Shown: positions 1 to 6,716 of the stretch, in pieces | Numbering within the stretch: position 1 is the stretch's first letter | How the letters are laid out: each line of letters starts with the position of its first letter | Source: JAEUIZ01 sp046155605 | GTDB taxonomy: Bacteria > Planctomycetota > Phycisphaerae > Phycisphaerales > UBA1924 | Assembly: GCA_046155605.1 (NCBI GenBank) | Contig: JBJXFQ010000120.1 | Coordinates: 1 to 16,277 of the forward strand | DNA: 16,277 nt | Reading direction: 5' to 3' | Made by a program: the position numbers and the translations under genes | Notes under the pieces: generated by a model | Told to the model about the DNA's origin: nothing | Seen by the model: the letters and a program-made list of their open reading frames with translations, nothing else | Database searches by the model: none

Positions 1-1
1 G

Positions 2-244
2 GCCGGCGTCTGGTTCGGCACGCCGGAATCATTTGTTAGATTGTCCGCGTTCTTACCTCAAGGCTTCGGCGGCGAATCCATCGCCACCTGCATCATCGAG
101 GACAGCGGCCGCTACATCGTCGGCGGCGTCGCCGACGGGCCCAACGGCCAGCACCACGCCTTCCTCTGGACCCGCGACGTCCCCGCGCCGGGCACCGTCG
201 CGCTCCTGCTCCCGCTGGCCCTCGCCGCACGCCGACGGCGCTGA
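2..244 (+). CDS. C-terminal part of a secreted HAF-repeat-like protein with a PEP-CTERM-like tail (cut by window edge)
   Basis: The frame is open from the left edge to a TGA at 242-244, so the gene begins outside the window; a TTG at 41 could start translation but the coding pattern continues upstream of it. The visible 80 residues contain GRYIVGGVADGPNGQHHAFLW, similar in style to the HAF extracellular repeat (a beta-propeller-like motif with His-Ala-Phe and Trp). The end reads VPAPGTVALLLPLALAARRRR: a Pro-containing motif, a short hydrophobic helix and an Arg cluster. That is the layout of a PEP-CTERM sorting signal in its planctomycete variant, where the protein is exported, held by the helix and processed by an exosortase-type system. 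The function of the whole protein is not visible. The next gene is convergent, 45 bp away, with no terminator seen in the gap. Confidence 0.6.
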   Translation, partial: AGVWFGTPESFVRLSAFLPQGFGGESIATCIIEDSGRYIVGGVADGPNGQHHAFLWTRDVPAPGTVALLLPLALAARRRR

Positions 245-289
245 CCGCCACTTTTCAAACATAACTTTGTAATCGATCACGCTTACCGC

Positions 290-1756
290 TCACGGCCTCA
301 TCGTCACGCGCACGAATCCCTCGATCTTCCCATCGTCGCGCACCCACGCGTCCCAGCGGAGCGTCCGCACGTGCTTGACCGCGCCCTCGCGCCCCAGCGC
401 CGCCCAGAGCGCCGCGGGCCGAATCACGCCCATCGTCAGCCGCGGCCTGGCCTCGCCGCCGTCCATCCGCGCGAAGACCGCCGCGTCATCACGCACCGTT
501 CCCACGGGCCCGAGCCGACCGACCCACCACCCGCGCCGACCCATCGGTCGCACGCACCAACTCAAGACCGGTTCCGACCCAAATCGCGCGCTCAAATCCG
601 GCGTCAGCGTCGTGCAGATCTCCACGTCTTCGCCGAGTTTGAACCCGCGAACGGCCGTCTCATCGCCAGCGAGCCCCAGGTCAATCCGTTCGGCCCTTTC
701 CACCCACTCTCCGCGCGACAGCGAGAGCACCATCCGCTCCACTGCGCGATCCGATTCGCGCTGCAACGCCCCCACTGTGCCCTCGACACCCAGCGTCACC
801 GCGATCTGATTCGCACCGCCACCGCTCACGTTCTCTTGGCTCGGCGGCGTCCTTTCCGCCCCTGCTTGCATGCCGCGCTGCTCATTGCCCCGAACCACCA
901 GGGCCATCCGCGGGCCGATGCCTTCGCCCGCGAGCGGCCAGGGCAATGCCGGTGCGCCGAGCCAACGCGCCACCTCCGGCAGCACGCCCATCTCCCACAC
1001 CGCCACCGCCAGCGACCCCGGCTCGAACGCCGACACGATCCGGCCTGTCCACGGCTCGGGCCTTGCTCCGCTCCACACCATGCCCGCCGACGCGACGACG
1101 CCGACCTGCCACCCATCGCCCTCGAACTTCACGCCCGCCTCGGCCCGCTTGTCGCCGCGCCGATAGATCACCGCGGCATCGCACTCCCCCACTGCCGCCG
1201 GTGGCGATGGCGCGTTCAACCCGGCCGCAAGGTCTTCAAACAGCCCGCCGTGCTCCGCCGGCGCGAGCAGCACCCGGCATGATTCACCCCGCGACACCAC
1301 GAGTTCGAGCCGCCCTTCGAGCGAGAGCACGATCAGCCCGCCGAGCGTCCGCCGTGGCGATGGACGCAGCCGTTCGCGCAGCCGCGCCTCCGCGGCGGGC
1401 GAGACGTCGCTGACCACAGCCCAGTCGCGCCCCTGGAGATCGGTCCGCGTCACGAGCATCACCCGCCGCCCGAGCAGTTCGTCAAACGCCTCGGCCGGTG
1501 TCCAGCCCAACTCGCGCGCCAACTCGCCCCAAGCCCGGATGGTCTCGGTCGCCTGCCCGGAATCTTCGATCAGTTTGAGGAGCGCGTCGCCCGCCTCGCT
1601 CTGCCTCTGCCGCGACGCCCCAACGACCACGAGCGCCGCCTCCGCGCTCGCCGGCACACCGCGCAGCAACAGATCGGCCTTGCACGGGACGCAATCCTGC
1701 GCCCGCGCGGTTGCCGCCGCCATAATCCCCACAAAGAACCACACTCGCCAACGCAT
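290..1756 (-). CDS. Secreted protein of unknown function, third gene of a sigma/anti-sigma operon
   Basis: This encodes 488 residues. Residues 1-19 form a signal peptide (basic start, hydrophobic core, ARA-QD cleavage site), followed by DCVPCKADLLLR, so the mature protein begins with a Cys pair. No transmembrane helix follows. The rest looks globular with alternating strands and helices and no motif I can name. The general style, a signal peptide followed by long weakly conserved alpha/beta stretches, recalls DUF3352-type proteins, but this is a guess. The ATG lies 3 bp after the anti-sigma-like stop codon, with GAGGTAGG just upstream as ribosome binding site, so it is very probably translated from the same message as the sigma factor. 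A role in sensing or answering the envelope signal that the sigma factor reads is inferred from position only. Confidence 0.8.
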   Translation of the reverse strand: MRWRVWFFVGIMAAATARAQDCVPCKADLLLRGVPASAEAALVVVGASRQRQSEAGDALLKLIEDSGQATETIRAWGELARELGWTPAEAFDELLGRRVMLVTRTDLQGRDWAVVSDVSPAAEARLRERLRPSPRRTLGGLIVLSLEGRLELVVSRGESCRVLLAPAEHGGLFEDLAAGLNAPSPPAAVGECDAAVIYRRGDKRAEAGVKFEGDGWQVGVVASAGMVWSGARPEPWTGRIVSAFEPGSLAVAVWEMGVLPEVARWLGAPALPWPLAGEGIGPRMALVVRGNEQRGMQAGAERTPPSQENVSGGGANQIAVTLGVEGTVGALQRESDRAVERMVLSLSRGEWVERAERIDLGLAGDETAVRGFKLGEDVEICTTLTPDLSARFGSEPVLSWCVRPMGRRGWWVGRLGPVGTVRDDAAVFARMDGGEARPRLTMGVIRPAALWAALGREGAVKHVRTLRWDAWVRDDGKIEGFVRVTMRP

Positions 1757-1759
1757 GTC

Positions 1760-2476
1760 CTACCTCGGACGCCGCGGAGCCTCGCCGCCGGATTCGGGCA
1801 GCGTCAACAGGCCCCCGCGCCACTCCGCCGACCAGATCGGCATCCCCGCGACGCTTCCTTCCTCGACCGTCGTCCACAGCCACGTCTTGTCGCCCGCGAT
1901 CCCGTCCGCCTCGCCGCCCCACGCCGCCGCGCGAAGCACCTCGCCGCTCGCCGTATCTGGGAACGTCCGCACGATGATCCGCCCCGGCACCAGCGTCGCT
2001 GATTGATACAGATGCTCGCCGGGGCGCGCCATGGTCCGTGCGATCACGCTCCGAAACTCGATCACCCGCGAAGCCTCGCGCTCTGTCGATCGCACCACGT
2101 TCGTCATCCGCGCCGGACCCGTATCAGACAGCCCAGGCTCCCACCGCCGCGCCAGCCCATAGCCCATCAGCGCCAGCAGCAGCGTCGCGGCTACGGCCAA
2201 ACGACCCGCCGAGACCACCCGACGAATCCGCAACGGCACAAACCCGCGCCGACGCCGGACCTCTGCCATGATCGCCTGTGACAGGTCCGGCGCTTCCACC
2301 GGCTCGCGCAATGCCGAGACCACACGTTGCGTCCGCGCCACGTCCTCGCACGCCGCCAGATCACCACGCAGGCGACCGAAAAAATCATCCCGACCCGCGG
2401 CATCCAACTCGCGGTCGAAATAGGCGTCCACCAGTTCCGCCGGCAACGCGCCCCTGCTCTCCCGTCCTTTCCTCAC
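1760..2476 (-). CDS. Membrane-anchored anti-sigma-factor-like protein
   Basis: The product has 238 residues. Residues about 10-70 form a charged helical region (LPAELVDAYFDREL, then DLAACEDVARTQRVVSALR) of the length and style of an anti-sigma domain, including the opening acidic helix seen in many such proteins. One hydrophobic segment at about 91-109 (LAVAATLLLALMGYGLA) would cross the inner membrane, leaving about 125 residues outside the cytoplasm. The HxxxCxxC zinc site of ZAS-type anti-sigma factors is absent; only Cys43 is present. The ATG overlaps the sigma factor stop by 4 bp (2473-2476), the usual arrangement for a cotranscribed sigma/anti-sigma pair. Its job would be to hold the sigma factor at the membrane until a signal arrives; this is inferred from layout and domain style, not from a recognised signature. 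Confidence 0.7.
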   Translation of the reverse strand: MRKGRESRGALPAELVDAYFDRELDAAGRDDFFGRLRGDLAACEDVARTQRVVSALREPVEAPDLSQAIMAEVRRRRGFVPLRIRRVVSAGRLAVAATLLLALMGYGLARRWEPGLSDTGPARMTNVVRSTEREASRVIEFRSVIARTMARPGEHLYQSATLVPGRIIVRTFPDTASGEVLRAAAWGGEADGIAGDKTWLWTTVEEGSVAGMPIWSAEWRGGLLTLPESGGEAPRRPR

Positions 2477-3042
2477 CTCATCGCCTCCTGCCTGACCCTC
2501 GTCTCCATCGCCTCCACCAGTTCGCGCACCCGCCGACGGGTGCGGTGCAGATGGCTCTTGATCGTCCCCTCCGGTAAGTCCAGGTGCTGCGCGATCTGCC
2601 GGATCGGCCAGCCCACCTGCGTGAAAAGCACCAGGATCGCCCGCTGCACCTCGGGCACCGTCATCAGTGCTTCCTGCACCAGCCCCAATCGCTCATCGAT
2701 CTCCACGCCTTCGCCGGGCCGATCCGTGCTCCACCCCGCACCCGCTTCCGCAGCCGCGCTGCTGAACAGCGGCGACTTCTTCTGCACCGCGTTCACATGC
2801 AGACGCTTGGCGATGGTGAAGACCCACGTCGAGAAGCGGAAGCGGTCGTCAAACCGATCGAGGTGCGAGAGGGCCCGAACAAAGGCCTCTTGCACGACCT
2901 CTTCCGCCACGTCCGCACGCCCGGTCATCCGCAGCATGTAGCCGTAGAGCGAGCCCTGATGCGCTCGCACCAGCGCCTCGGCCGCGCGACGATCACCGCG
3001 CCTCGCCCGCCGGATCACCCGTTGTTCTTCGGCCCGTTCCAT
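2473..3042 (-). CDS. ECF-type RNA polymerase sigma factor (sigma-70 family)
   Basis: This encodes 189 residues from the chosen ATG at 3042. Region 2 covers about residues 20-85, with AEEVVQEAFVRALSHLDRF followed by FRFSTWVFTIAKR, the classical -10 recognition helix pattern. A variable linker follows (about 88-118). Region 4 is at about 125-178 (VPEVQRAILVLFTQVGWPIRQIA, then LPEGTIKSHLHRTRRRVRE), a helix-turn-helix for the -35 element. There is no region 1 or 3, so it is an extracytoplasmic-function type. An in-frame ATG at 3120 would add 26 residues; I prefer 3042 because family members start close to region 2 and AAGGG lies shortly upstream. It overlaps the anti-sigma-like gene by 4 bp. It would direct polymerase to a small regulon, probably including its own operon, but I found no convincing promoter pair upstream. 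Confidence 0.93.
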   Translation of the reverse strand: MERAEEQRVIRRARRGDRRAAEALVRAHQGSLYGYMLRMTGRADVAEEVVQEAFVRALSHLDRFDDRFRFSTWVFTIAKRLHVNAVQKKSPLFSSAAAEAGAGWSTDRPGEGVEIDERLGLVQEALMTVPEVQRAILVLFTQVGWPIRQIAQHLDLPEGTIKSHLHRTRRRVRELVEAMETRVRQEAMR

Positions 3043-3228
3043 CTTCGCACCCTTGTACCCGCCCCGATGCCCTGGGTTGCAATCGACCGCCGCGCCTCTT
3101 CTCGCCATCCGATCATTCAACGCTCGACCAACTCCATTCGGACCCTTCGAGCACTCGGCTCCCCAATTTTGTTGCTGCCAGAAGGCTTGCGCTCAACAAC
3201 GGCCCGCTCCTGAGTGCGAACAGCGCCC

Positions 3229-3266
3229 AAAAAAGAGAAAGGGCGCGAGGCCCATGCCCCGCGCCC
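3229..3266 (-). terminator. Intrinsic terminator of the dockerin-protein gene
   Basis: On the minus strand a 7-bp perfect stem GGGCGCG/CGCGCCC (3266-3260 with 3247-3241) and a 12-nt loop are followed directly by TTTCTCTTTTTT (3240-3229). It lies 35 bp after the stop of the minus-strand secreted-protein gene at 3302, and separates it from the sigma operon downstream. Confidence 0.8.
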
Positions 3267-3301
3267 GAAGTGTCCTGTCGTCGCGATCCGGCGGTCCGCC
3301 C

Positions 3302-4948
3302 TTATGGTGCCGAGCAGCCGGAGGCGAAGGCGTTGTTGAAGCAGATGAAGTCGTTGACGTTGAGGACGGGCACGATGGTGCTTCCGTCGCAGTTGGCGTT
3401 GGTATCGCCAGCGGCGAACAAGTTGTTGAAGCAGATGAAGTCGTTCACGTTCAGGAACGGCACGATCGTCGAGGCGTCGCAGTTGGCGTAGCAGCCGCCG
3501 CCCATCGGCGCCATCTTCAGCAGCAGCACGAACCCGACGAGGTTGCCCGTGTCGGCCCCGGCGCAGTCTTCCACGCTCAGGTTCCACGTGCCCGCCGAGT
3601 CCACGCCGATGAACGGCGCCATCGTGTTCTCGCTCTTCCAGCGGCCGATCACGTTGGTCGTGCCGGGTGCGGCGACCGCGGGCGTGTCATAGATGTTCAC
3701 CGCGGTCTCGTTGCTGATGAAATAGCCCGCGTTGGTGTTGCTGGCACCGTAGTTGTCGTTGCCGAAACCGAACTGGCCGGGTGCCGCCACGCCCGGACGA
3801 TCAACCATCGTCACGCTCGGGCCGGCCGTCTTCGAGAGGGTGACCCGGAGGTCGCCCTGGAAGGTGTGGGAGATGAAGTACGCGGCCTCGATGCCCGTGA
3901 TCGGGAAACTCTGGGCCACCGTCACCGACGCCACCGCCGGCACGCCGCACGCCGTCGAGCCCGTGCCGTCCGCGATCGGGATCGGCCCGCCGACAAAGAC
4001 GAAGCCCTTGGCGCAGTTCGCGGTCCCGCAGGCCGAGCCCGCGCCGCCCCAGATGCCATTCTGCGGCGTGCAGGCGAAACTGGTGGCCGAGATGCAGGTG
4101 CCGTCGGGCAGGCAGCAGGAGCCGCTCGGGGGTTGCGGGCACATGATCGAGCCGCAGGCGGAACTGTTGCCGTTGTAAGTGCCGTTCTGCGTCATGCAGT
4201 TGGCGGAGGTCGTCTGGATGCAGGTGCCATCAGGAAGGCAGCACGCGCCCGGTGTCGGGCAGTTGGCGGTGGCGCAGAGCGAGCCGTCGCCGTTGTAGGT
4301 GCCGCCCTGACTGGCGCACGCCGTCGACGTGGTCTGAACGCAGGACAGTGTGCTGGGAAGGCAGCAAGCGCCAACCACGCCGCCGATCGAGTAGCAGATG
4401 GTCCCGTTCCAGACGCGCGGCGTGAAGGGCGTCCCGCCGGTGAACGGCGCGGTGGTGGTGGCCTGAGACTGGCCCAGGTTGAGCGTCAGGTCAGCGTTCG
4501 AAACAGTTTGATTCGCGCCAGTGCCATTCGTATACACCGGCGTCGTGGACGCGTCGTACCGGATCGCCACGCCGTAGGTGCCGGGTGCGATGAAGAAGTC
4601 CGTCACGTCGATGTTCGAGGGCAGGCCCACGCCTGCGGAGGTACCGGTGCCGGTCGAGACCTGCGTCCACACGCCGGGGTTGCTCGTGTTGCCCACATGC
4701 GTGCCGCCGGGAGCGGTCAGATAGACTGTCACGCCGATCCCCGAGCCCGCCGCCGTGCTGGTGTTGACGGCGAGGGTCTCCACGTTGATCGGAACGTTGA
4801 TCGTGGCGTCGAAATAGAGCGTCCACAGCCCCGCGCCGCCGTTGTTGTTCGCGAAAGTGGTGGAAAGACAGGACTGGGCATTGGCGATCGACGCCGCAGC
4901 GCCACAAGCCAACGCCATCGCCAGAGCCTTACGAGTCGTACGAACCAT
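3302..4948 (-). CDS. Secreted modular protein: Cys-rich CCLP repeats, P-like domain and C-terminal GC-type dockerin
   Basis: The product has 548 residues. Residues 1-24 are a signal peptide (cleavage ANA-QS). Residues 25-190 are a Thr/Gly/Asn-rich beta domain. Three Cys-rich repeats of about 41-43 residues follow (193-230, 234-270, 277-312), each with [GS][AS]CCLP, a second Cys-T/S-rich block, GTYNG or similar, and a final C-x4-C (C-x3-C in the last). Residues 318-478 resemble the proprotein-convertase P domain of extracellular proteins (TGIEAAYFISHTFQGDLRVTL, then AGTWNLSVEDCAGADTG). Residues 486-545 are two 30-residue dockerin repeats (ANCDxSTIVPxLNVNDFICFNN), matching the GC-type dockerin known from planctomycetes, framed by Cys. 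Such proteins are exported and probably anchored or assembled at the surface. The start is set by GGAGG at 4960-4956; an ATG at 4969 lies upstream of that site. No catalytic domain is visible. It is monocistronic, with its own terminator. Confidence 0.9.
   Translation of the reverse strand: MVRTTRKALAMALACGAAASIANAQSCLSTTFANNNGGAGLWTLYFDATINVPINVETLAVNTSTAAGSGIGVTVYLTAPGGTHVGNTSNPGVWTQVSTGTGTSAGVGLPSNIDVTDFFIAPGTYGVAIRYDASTTPVYTNGTGANQTVSNADLTLNLGQSQATTTAPFTGGTPFTPRVWNGTICYSIGGVVGACCLPSTLSCVQTTSTACASQGGTYNGDGSLCATANCPTPGACCLPDGTCIQTTSANCMTQNGTYNGNSSACGSIMCPQPPSGSCCLPDGTCISATSFACTPQNGIWGGAGSACGTANCAKGFVFVGGPIPIADGTGSTACGVPAVASVTVAQSFPITGIEAAYFISHTFQGDLRVTLSKTAGPSVTMVDRPGVAAPGQFGFGNDNYGASNTNAGYFISNETAVNIYDTPAVAAPGTTNVIGRWKSENTMAPFIGVDSAGTWNLSVEDCAGADTGNLVGFVLLLKMAPMGGGCYANCDASTIVPFLNVNDFICFNNLFAAGDTNANCDGSTIVPVLNVNDFICFNNAFASGCSAP
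3332..3489 (-). repeat. 90-bp-period tandem repeat coding the two dockerin units
   Basis: A 24-bp block is identical at 3332-3355 and 3422-3445, and a 15-bp block (CGTCGCAGTTGGCGT on the plus strand) recurs at 3385-3399 and 3475-3489, both with a period of 90 bp. The two copies code the paired dockerin repeats of the gene at 3302-4948. Confidence 0.9.
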
Positions 4949-5295
4949 GAGCGCGCCTCCATCGATCACGAGTTGTCATCGATACATACCGCGGCTACTC
5001 ACCGCGAATCGCCCAAACCCCACGAGGGACTCGAGGTGATCGAGCCCGAAGCCCACGCCCCCCCCGACGGCCCCAGCCTACCAGAAATCGACCACCTGTC
5101 AATGGTGGCGGCGTCGAAAGTCCAGTTTTATCAGGCCCGTGACACCTTACCGCTCCGCGGCAGGCTCGCTCGGCTCGCGTTGGACTATCGCTCCGGGCGG
5201 GTCGGGCCCTGTTCGAGTCTGCCACCTCTCCTGTCGCTCCGTGTCGCCGTTCCTCGCATTGCTTCCCGCACGGCAGCGATCAACAGGAACACGCC
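4949..5295. other. Divergent intergenic region, no gene seen
   Basis: This 347-bp gap separates the minus-strand dockerin-protein gene from the plus-strand membrane-protein gene, so it should hold promoters for both. I see no strong -35/-10 pair. Visible details are two ATCGAT sites 17 nt apart (4961-4966 and 4978-4983), a short inverted repeat CGCGG/CCGCG (4990-4994 and 5002-5006), another CTCGA/TCGAG (5030-5034 and 5040-5044), and CCACC/GGTGG (5092-5096 and 5104-5108). None is long enough to call an operator. The stretch GTTCGAGTC near 5213 resembles a tRNA T-loop, but no stem or acceptor arm goes with it. Confidence 0.5.
4956..4960 (-). promoter_or_regulatory. Ribosome binding site that fixes the start of the dockerin protein
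   Basis: GGAGG on the minus strand lies 7 nt before the ATG at 4948-4946. It excludes the in-frame ATG at 4969 as the main start, because that codon is upstream of this site. Confidence 0.8.
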
Positions 5296-6144
5296 ATGTC
5301 GACCATCTCCGCCAACGCCGCCACGATCCCTTCCAATGCCCGCTCGGCCGGTGTGGCCCGCAGCGCCTACCGCCCCGCAGTCGCCCCAGCGATCACGGGC
5401 GGCATCCCACGTTTCCTCGCCGTCGCCACGAGATGGTTCTATTCCTTCGCCGGCGTCGTCATGCTCGCCTGCGTCGTCATCGGTTTCCAGCAGTTCTATT
5501 TCCATGGCCGCGCCTATCCCGCACGCCCCATCACCCCGCCCATCCGCCTGCTGGTCATCGCGCACGGCATCTCGATGTCCGCGTGGATCGTCCTCATCGT
5601 CGTTCAGCCGCTGCTCGTGGCCCTAAAGAAACGCCGCGTTCACATGATGGTCGGCCGCGTCGGCTCCTCGCTCGCACTCGCGATCCTCGTCCTCGGCGTG
5701 ATGGTCGGCGTCCAGTCAGCCCGCGTCATGCCTCCCGACGCCCGGATCATGGGCTTTGACGCCAAGCAGTTCCTCGCCGTCCCGCTCCTCTCGGTGCTTT
5801 GCTTCGCCGCGCTCGTTGCCGCCGCGATCTGGCAGCGCAGGACGCCAGCGCTCCACCGCGCCATGATGCTCTCGGCCACGCTCGTCACCCTCTCGGCCGC
5901 CCTCAACCGCATCGACACGATCAACAACCTCTACGTCGGAACCGTCTGGGACCGCCTCTTCGGGCCGTTCTTCGCCGCCGTCGTTCTCGGTGCCGTACTG
6001 CTGGCCATCCGCTGCGTGCTGATCCGAGCCTTCGACAAATGGCTCGGCCTCGGCGTCGGGCTCGTCACCCTCTTCTCGATGTTCGTCGTCTCGATCGCCA
6101 AGACCGAGGCCTGGTTCGGGTTCGCCTCGCTGCTGGTGCCTTGA
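5296..6144 (+). CDS. Seven-helix integral membrane protein, possible haem-binding type
   Basis: This encodes 282 residues. After a 40-residue Ala/Ser-rich cytoplasmic start, hydrophobic segments lie at about 47-66, 83-107, 120-140, 158-179, 188-205, 221-243 and 249-268, giving seven helices. The block LLVIAHGISMSAWIVLIVVQ plus PLLVALKKRRVHMMVGRVG (about 85-123) and PALHRAMMLSATLVTLSAALNR (184-205) recall a widespread family of small membrane proteins annotated as hypothetical or DUF2306-like. His90, His116 and His187 sit at helix ends or inside helices, as haem ligands often do. Haem binding is inference; no substrate is visible. The gene stands alone: both flanking gaps exceed 340 bp. No clear terminator follows it on its own strand. 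Confidence 0.8.
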   Translation: MSTISANAATIPSNARSAGVARSAYRPAVAPAITGGIPRFLAVATRWFYSFAGVVMLACVVIGFQQFYFHGRAYPARPITPPIRLLVIAHGISMSAWIVLIVVQPLLVALKKRRVHMMVGRVGSSLALAILVLGVMVGVQSARVMPPDARIMGFDAKQFLAVPLLSVLCFAALVAAAIWQRRTPALHRAMMLSATLVTLSAALNRIDTINNLYVGTVWDRLFGPFFAAVVLGAVLLAIRCVLIRAFDKWLGLGVGLVTLFSMFVVSIAKTEAWFGFASLLVP

Positions 6145-6196
6145 TCGGGAGCGATGCCGCCGCATGAGTCACGCACGCGACCGCGTTCGGCAGCCT

Positions 6197-6280
6197 TCAC
6201 ACGCCCCGCCGAGCGATCTCCGGCTCCACCAGCATCGCCAGCAGCGATAGCGACTCCTGCCAGTCAAGGCCGCAGAACTT
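6197..6280 (-). pseudogene. Possible decayed end of a protein gene
   Basis: Read on the minus strand, these codons spell KFCGLDWQESLSLLAMLV and EPEIARRGV before a TGA at 6199-6197. Third positions are mostly G or C, as in the real genes here, and the peptide looks like an ordinary globular C-terminus. Upstream of about 6300 the same frame enters the hairpin region and loses this codon pattern. It may be the last piece of a degraded gene, or chance. I recognise no family. Confidence 0.2.
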
Positions 6281-6315
6281 CCTAGGAATCGACAGCGCGT
6301 CAGGTCGTTGGAGGC

Positions 6316-6370
6316 AAAAAACACATTCGCCCGGTCTAGCGAGAGGAGGCACGCTCGGACCGGGCGAATG
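6316..6370 (-). terminator. Intrinsic terminator with 13-bp perfect stem
   Basis: The arms CATTCGCCCGGTC (minus strand 6370-6358) and GACCGGGCGAATG (6336-6324) pair without mismatch over a 21-nt loop, followed by TG and six T (6321-6316). It faces leftward, with no minus-strand protein gene before it to terminate; this supports a non-coding transcript. Confidence 0.5.
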
Positions 6371-6460
6371 CACTTGGGGTCGGCTTGGCCCGACCCGTGC
6401 CGGTGAGGGGTTACCGGCGCTTGGGCTGTTGGCTGCGATGACCACCCGATCACCGCTGTC
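6316..6460 (-). ncRNA. Candidate small RNA with three hairpins and C-rich loops
   Basis: Reading the minus strand there are three stem-loops in a row: 6418-6413 with 6404-6399 (6 bp, loop AACCCCTC); 6396-6390 with 6383-6377 (7 bp, loop GCCAAG); 6370-6358 with 6336-6324 (13 bp perfect, with an inner AGCG/CGCT stem and apical loop TGCCTCCTCT). The last is followed by TGTTTTTT, an intrinsic terminator. Two loops are C-rich and complementary to Shine-Dalgarno-like sequence, as in many base-pairing regulatory RNAs. The 5' end is a guess: GATATT at 6471-6466 resembles a -10 element, and TTGACA at 6462-6457 a -35 without a good -10 partner. No known family is recognised. The first stem extends slightly better on the plus strand (a G-U where the minus has C-A), so the strand rests mainly on the U-tract. 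Confidence 0.35.
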
Positions 6461-6607
6461 AACCGAATATCGTCGTGTGGCGAACTTCGGCCAGTTTCGA
6501 ACATGTGCAAGTAACGTGCCAAACTTCGAGCGGACCTCACGTTTTCGCTAGAACACCACAAATATCCGTGCGTACTCCGAACAAAGCGCCCGGCATTGAC
6601 TCAGCAA

Positions 6608-6659
6608 TGGCCACATGTGGCCAAGCTGGCCCAGAACTGGCCGATCGCTCTGGCCACAT
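6608..6659. promoter_or_regulatory. TGGCC-box cluster with 16-bp perfect palindrome, candidate operator
   Basis: TGGCCACATGTGGCCA at 6608-6623 is a perfect 16-bp palindrome. TGGCC recurs with starts at 6608, 6618, 6627, 6638 and 6651, spacings of 9-13 bp, roughly one helical turn. The nine bases TGGCCACAT occur at both ends of the cluster (6608 and 6651). It lies 58-109 bp upstream of the glycosyltransferase start, a usual place for a dimeric regulator to bind. No protein partner is suggested by the window. Confidence 0.4.
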
Positions 6660-6716
6660 TCCGCCTGTTCTCGGAGCCTTCTCCACCCGCCACTACCGTT
6701 TGCTAGGCTCCTGCCG

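Larger units (their letters stand above)
6145..6716. other. Long structured intergenic region without a clear protein gene
   Basis: These 572 bp have lower GC than their surroundings in the part 6440-6600 and contain several distinct elements listed separately: a possible minus-strand gene remnant (6197-6280), three consecutive hairpins with a minus-strand U-tract (6316-6420), and a TGGCC-box cluster with a perfect palindrome (6608-6659). Minus-strand open frames of 82 and 130 codons run through the hairpins; neither has consistent codon usage, a ribosome binding site, or recognisable homology, so I do not call them as genes. It should also hold the promoter of the glycosyltransferase gene at 6717. 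Confidence 0.55.

Noticed and set aside
5205..5235. tRNA-like T-loop GTTCGAGTC
   Set aside because: The flanking bases do not form a T stem, and no acceptor, D or anticodon arm is present.
3053..5626. Very long plus-strand open frame opposite the dockerin protein and sigma gene
   Set aside because: It is a product of high GC: the opposite strand has a signal peptide, repeats, dockerin and ribosome binding site, while this frame gives Arg/Ala/Gly-rich sequence without any domain.
6450..6475. TTGACA on the minus strand (6462-6457) as a promoter for the candidate small RNA
   Set aside because: No acceptable -10 element lies 16-18 bp downstream; kept only as a remark, not as a promoter call.
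6169..6561. Minus-strand frames of 130 and 82 codons in the structured gap
   Set aside because: No ribosome binding site, no family, inconsistent codon usage, and they pass through three stable hairpins and a terminator.
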